Below, piece by piece: positions 60,963-64,000 of a stretch of 64,000 nt of DNA (within the stretch, counting starts at the first letter, position 1; each line of letters opens with the position of its first letter). The translations under genes and the position numbers were made by a program. Source of the stretch: WHSO01 sp050485485 (GTDB taxonomy: Bacteria; Pseudomonadota; Alphaproteobacteria; SMXQ01); assembly GCA_050485485.1 (NCBI GenBank), contig JBJHBM010000001.1, positions 124,001 to 188,000 on the forward strand, read 5' to 3'. A model generated the notes under the pieces. It ran no database searches and was not told where the DNA came from. It worked only from the letters and a program-made list of their open reading frames with translations.

Positions 60963-62275
60963 TGTCCAACGTTTCCAAGTCCAGTACCGCGTCCGCGCAG
61001 GACGGCTTCTTCGGCGGCGCGCTCGCCGACCGCGATCCCGAGGTCCATGCCGCCGTCGCCGGGGAGCTTGCCCGCGAGCAGGACCAGATCGAGCTGATCG
61101 CTTCCGAAAACATCGTGAGCCGCGCCGTACTGGAGGCCCAGGGCTCGGTGCTCACCAACAAGTACGCGGAGGGCTATCCGGGCCGCCGCTACTACGGCGG
61201 CTGCGAGTTCGTGGACGTGGCCGAGACGCTCGCGATCGAGCGCGCCAAAAAGCTGTTCGGCTGCGCCTACGCCAACGTCCAGCCCCATTCGGGCTCCCAG
61301 GCCAACCAGCAGGTGTTCTTCGCCGTGCTCAAGCCGGGCGACACGTTCATGGGGATGTCGCTCGCGGCCGGAGGCCATCTCACGCACGGCGCCGCGCCCA
61401 ACCAGTCCGGCAAGTGGTTCCATGCCGTCCAGTACGGCGTGCGCAAGCAGGACGCGCTAATCGACTTCGACGAGGTCGAGGCACTCGCGCGCGAGCACAG
61501 GCCGAAGCTGATTCTCGCGGGCGGCTCGGCCTATCCGCGCATCATCGACTTTGCGCGCTTCCGCAAGATCGCCGACGAAGTCGGCGCGATCCTCATGGTG
61601 GACATGGCCCATTTCGCCGGGCTGGTGGCGGGGGGCGTGCATCCCAATCCGCTCGATTGGGCGCATGTGGTCACGACCACCACCCACAAGACGCTGCGCG
61701 GTCCCCGCGGCGGCATGGTCCTCGCCAACGACGAGGAGCTCGGCAAGAAGATCAATTCCGCCGTGTTTCCGGGCACCCAGGGCGGGCCGCTGATGCACGT
61801 CATCGCGGGCAAGGCGGTGGCGTTCGGCGAGGCCCTGACCCCGGCTTTCCGCGACTACGCGAAGGCGGTGCGCGACAACGCCCGCGTGCTCGCCGACGCC
61901 TTGATGGCACAGGGATTGGACATCGTCTCGGGCGGCACCGATACGCACCTGATGCTGGTGGACCTGCGTCCCAAGGGACTGACCGGCAAGGCCGCCGAGG
62001 CGAGCCTCGAACGCGCCGGCATCACCTGCAACAAGAACGCGATCCCGTTCGATCCCGAAAAGCCGTTCGTCACCTCCGGCGTCCGGCTCGGCACCCCGGC
62101 CGGCACCACGCGCGGCTTCGGCCCGGCGGAATGGCGCAGCATCGGCGCATGGATCGGCGAGGTGCTGGACGGCCTCAGGGCGTCGCCCGACGACAACGGC
62201 AAGGTCGAAGCGGCGGTACGCGCCCGCGTTCTCGATCTGTGTAAGCGGTTTCCCATTTACCCGGACCAGAGATAG
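60962..62275 (+). CDS. glyA: Serine hydroxymethyltransferase
   Basis: The 437-residue PLP enzyme converts serine and tetrahydrofolate to glycine and methylene-THF. It has IELIASENIVS (near 42), YAEGYPGRRYYGGCE, the PLP lysine in TTTHKTLRGPRGG (near 244) and GTNT-like C-terminal motifs. The ATG at 60962 overlaps rpiB. Confidence 0.96.
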   Translation: MSNVSKSSTASAQDGFFGGALADRDPEVHAAVAGELAREQDQIELIASENIVSRAVLEAQGSVLTNKYAEGYPGRRYYGGCEFVDVAETLAIERAKKLFGCAYANVQPHSGSQANQQVFFAVLKPGDTFMGMSLAAGGHLTHGAAPNQSGKWFHAVQYGVRKQDALIDFDEVEALAREHRPKLILAGGSAYPRIIDFARFRKIADEVGAILMVDMAHFAGLVAGGVHPNPLDWAHVVTTTTHKTLRGPRGGMVLANDEELGKKINSAVFPGTQGGPLMHVIAGKAVAFGEALTPAFRDYAKAVRDNARVLADALMAQGLDIVSGGTDTHLMLVDLRPKGLTGKAAEASLERAGITCNKNAIPFDPEKPFVTSGVRLGTPAGTTRGFGPAEWRSIGAWIGEVLDGLRASPDDNGKVEAAVRARVLDLCKRFPIYPDQR

Positions 62276-62314
62276 GCCGACCAGAAACGAACGCCCGGCA
62301 AGGAGCTCCACGAC

Positions 62315-62776
62315 ATGCGCTGTCCGTTTTGCGGTCACGATGATACGCAGGTGAAGGATTCGCGGCCCACCGAAGACGGCGCCGCCATCCGGCGTCGCCG
62401 CTTCTGCCCCGCGTGCGGTTCCCGCTGGACCACGTTCGAGCGCGTCCATCTGCGCGAGCTCGTCGTGGTCAAGTCGAGCGGCCATAAGGAGCCGTTCGAC
62501 CGCGACAAGCTCGCGCGCTCGATCCGCATCGCGGTGCGCAAGCGTCCGGTGGACGAGGAGAAGGTGGAGCGCATCGTCAATTCGATCCAGCGCCGGCTGG
62601 AAACGCTGGGCGAAAGCGAGATTCCCTCCTCGCACATCGGCCAGCTCGTGATGGAGGCGCTTTCCAGCGTGGACCAGGTGGCCTACGTCCGGTTCGCCTC
62701 GGTCTATCGCAACTTCCGCGAAGCCAAGGACTTCGAGGAATTCCTGGGCACGCTGAGCGGTGGCGAGCGCGACTGA
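62315..62776 (+). CDS. nrdR: Transcriptional repressor NrdR
   Basis: The 153-residue protein has a zinc ribbon with CPFCGHDD and CPACGSRWTTFE (residues 3-35) and an ATP-cone domain (about 50-140) with KEPFDRDKLARSIRIAVRKR. It represses ribonucleotide reductase genes. It overlaps the ribD start by 17 bp, the usual nrdR-ribD coupling. Confidence 0.96.
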   Translation: MRCPFCGHDDTQVKDSRPTEDGAAIRRRRFCPACGSRWTTFERVHLRELVVVKSSGHKEPFDRDKLARSIRIAVRKRPVDEEKVERIVNSIQRRLETLGESEIPSSHIGQLVMEALSSVDQVAYVRFASVYRNFREAKDFEEFLGTLSGGERD

Positions 62777-63890
62777 CGCAACCGATCTCCGTTACATGCA
62801 GGCGGCGCTCGCGCTCGCGCGGCGGGCGCTCGGGCGCGTCCATCCCAATCCGGCGGTAGGCTGCGTCATCGTTGCCGAGGACGGGGAAGTGGTCGGGCGC
62901 GGCTGGACCCAGCCCGGCGGCCGTCCCCATGCCGAGACCGAGGCCCTGGCCCGGGCCGGCACGCGGGCGCGCGGCGCCACCGCCTACGTCTCCCTGGAGC
63001 CCTGCTGCCATACCGGTAAGACCGGCCCCTGCGCCGATGCCCTGGCCGGCGCGGGCATCCGGCGCGTGGTGGCGGCGATCGAGGACCCGGATCCGCGCGT
63101 CGCCGGCGGCGGCATGGCACGCCTCAAGGCGGCCGGGATCGAGACGCGCATCGGCGTGTGCCGCGGCGACGCGGAGCGGCTCAACGCCGGCTTCATCAAG
63201 CGGGTGACGCTCGGCCGTCCGCTCGTCACCCTCAAGCTCGCCACCACCCTCGACGGCCGGGTGGCCACGCGCACGGGGGAGAGCCAGTGGATCACGGGCG
63301 AAACCGCGCGCGCCTGGGGCCATGCGCTGCGCGCGAGCCACGACGCCGCCGTGACCGGCTCCTCCACCGTGCGCGCCGACGATCCCGACCTGACCTGCCG
63401 CCTGCCGGGCATGGCGGCGGCATCGCCGATCCGCGTGGTCATGGATTCGCGGCTCACCTTGCCGCTCACCTCCCGCATCGCCGCCACGGCCGACCGGCGG
63501 CCGACCTGGATCGTGACATGCGTGGGGGCGGACGAAGCGCGCCGCGCCGCGTTTCTCGATCTCGGCATCGAGGTGATCGAGGTGCCGGTAGGAGAGGGCG
63601 GCCGTCCCGACGTGAAAGCCACCCTCAAAGAGCTCGCGGCGCGCGGTCTCACCCGCGTCATGGTCGAGGGCGGGCCGCACATCGTCGCGACCTTCCTGCG
63701 CGCCCGCATGGTGGACCGGATCGCCTGGTTCCGGGCCCCCGACGTGATCGGCGGAGACGGCCTCCCCGTGGCTCATGCGTTCGGGGTGGACGGGCTCGCG
63801 CAGATGGCGACGTTCGTCCGAGTGCGGGCGATTCCCTGCGGGCGCGACGTGCTGGAGCTTTATGAGCCCGGCACCCGCTCCGAAAGCTGA
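62760..63890 (+). CDS. ribD: Bifunctional riboflavin biosynthesis deaminase/reductase RibD
   Basis: The 376-residue protein has an N-terminal deaminase with HAETEAL (near 58) and the zinc Cys pair in PCCHTGKTGPC (near 81), then a reductase domain from about 150 (TLKLATTLDGRVAT, SRLTL). It carries out two steps of the riboflavin pathway. The start is GTG 62760 within nrdR. Gene order nrdR-ribD-ribE is standard. Confidence 0.95.
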   Translation: MASATDATDLRYMQAALALARRALGRVHPNPAVGCVIVAEDGEVVGRGWTQPGGRPHAETEALARAGTRARGATAYVSLEPCCHTGKTGPCADALAGAGIRRVVAAIEDPDPRVAGGGMARLKAAGIETRIGVCRGDAERLNAGFIKRVTLGRPLVTLKLATTLDGRVATRTGESQWITGETARAWGHALRASHDAAVTGSSTVRADDPDLTCRLPGMAAASPIRVVMDSRLTLPLTSRIAATADRRPTWIVTCVGADEARRAAFLDLGIEVIEVPVGEGGRPDVKATLKELAARGLTRVMVEGGPHIVATFLRARMVDRIAWFRAPDVIGGDGLPVAHAFGVDGLAQMATFVRVRAIPCGRDVLELYEPGTRSES

Positions 63891-63915
63891 GAGGACCGGG
63901 AGGAAGGCGTAGATC

Positions 63916-64000
63916 ATGTTCACCGGCATCGTCACCGACGTGGGGGAAGTGCGGCGCGTGGTTCCGGGCAGCGACACGCGCATCGAGATCGCCTGCGCCT
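63916..64000 (+). CDS. ribE: Riboflavin synthase alpha subunit, N-terminal fragment (3' end outside window)
   Basis: Only 28 codons are present: MFTGIVTDVGEVRRV and a few more. MFTGIV is the start of riboflavin synthase, which makes riboflavin from two lumazines. It lies 25 bp after ribD and continues beyond the window. Confidence 0.88.
   Translation, partial: MFTGIVTDVGEVRRVVPGSDTRIEIACA

Overview
The window is GC-rich, densely coded DNA with no rRNA, tRNA, CRISPR array or insertion sequence that I can see. It most resembles the chromosome of an alphaproteobacterium, probably Rhodospirillales-like. The evidence is the run folK-rpoZ-rsh-DUF2062-pdxJ-acpS-lepB-rnc-era followed by recO and parC, a GapR (DUF2312) gene, an LdtR-like MarR regulator, a bactofilin/M23 peptidase pair, the block rpiB-glyA-nrdR-ribD-ribE, and a perfect CtrA-type TTAA-N7-TTAA box upstream of motA. 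Many neighbouring genes overlap by ATGA or TGATG, so translational coupling is common.

Region 1 (1-13.7 kb) is an accessory, probably catabolic and transport, cluster. It holds the 3' end of a thiamine-diphosphate enzyme, a UbiX-type flavin prenyltransferase, a TctA-TctB fusion permease, two ornithine-cyclodeaminase-family dehydrogenases, a TctC receptor with an extra C-terminal domain, two stand-alone small secreted proteins that match that extra domain, a separate TctB and TctA, two related cupins and an MFS carrier. The two small proteins each have their own terminator and share the promoter pattern TTGCG[A/G]-N17-CAATAT.

Region 2 (13.7-26.5 kb) holds an M23 peptidase and bactofilin pair (cell shape), a threonine-dehydratase-like enzyme, TRAP permeases DctQ and DctM without an adjacent receptor, a second TctC-type receptor, a soluble lytic transglycosylase, an unusual fusion of a trypsin-like protease with a glycine-betaine-type binding domain, dapA, smpB and a sulfite-oxidase-like molybdoenzyme.

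Region 3 (26.5-39.7 kb) is conserved housekeeping: a family 5 uracil-DNA glycosylase, a NYN-domain protein, folK, rpoZ, the stringent-response gene rsh, pdxJ, acpS, lepB, rnc, era, a degenerate receiver protein, recO and parC.

Region 4 (39.7-47.0 kb, all minus strand) reads as one tightly packed unit: a TakP-like TRAP receptor, an HtrA-like protease, a small Cys/His-rich secreted protein, a multicopper oxidase, a CopA-type copper ATPase, a DUF2933 membrane protein and a Met-rich secreted protein. It looks like a periplasmic copper-handling island.

Region 5 (47.0-64.0 kb) has bpt, motB, motA, a penicillin-acylase-family hydrolase, hemB, an LdtR-like regulator, gapR, a complete Liv branched-chain-type ABC transporter with a small membrane protein, then rpiB, glyA, nrdR, ribD and the start of ribE.

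The two least ordinary items are the small Cys-pair domain found both free and fused to TctC (5.9-8.4 kb), and the protease/betaine-binding fusion (22.5-24.1 kb).
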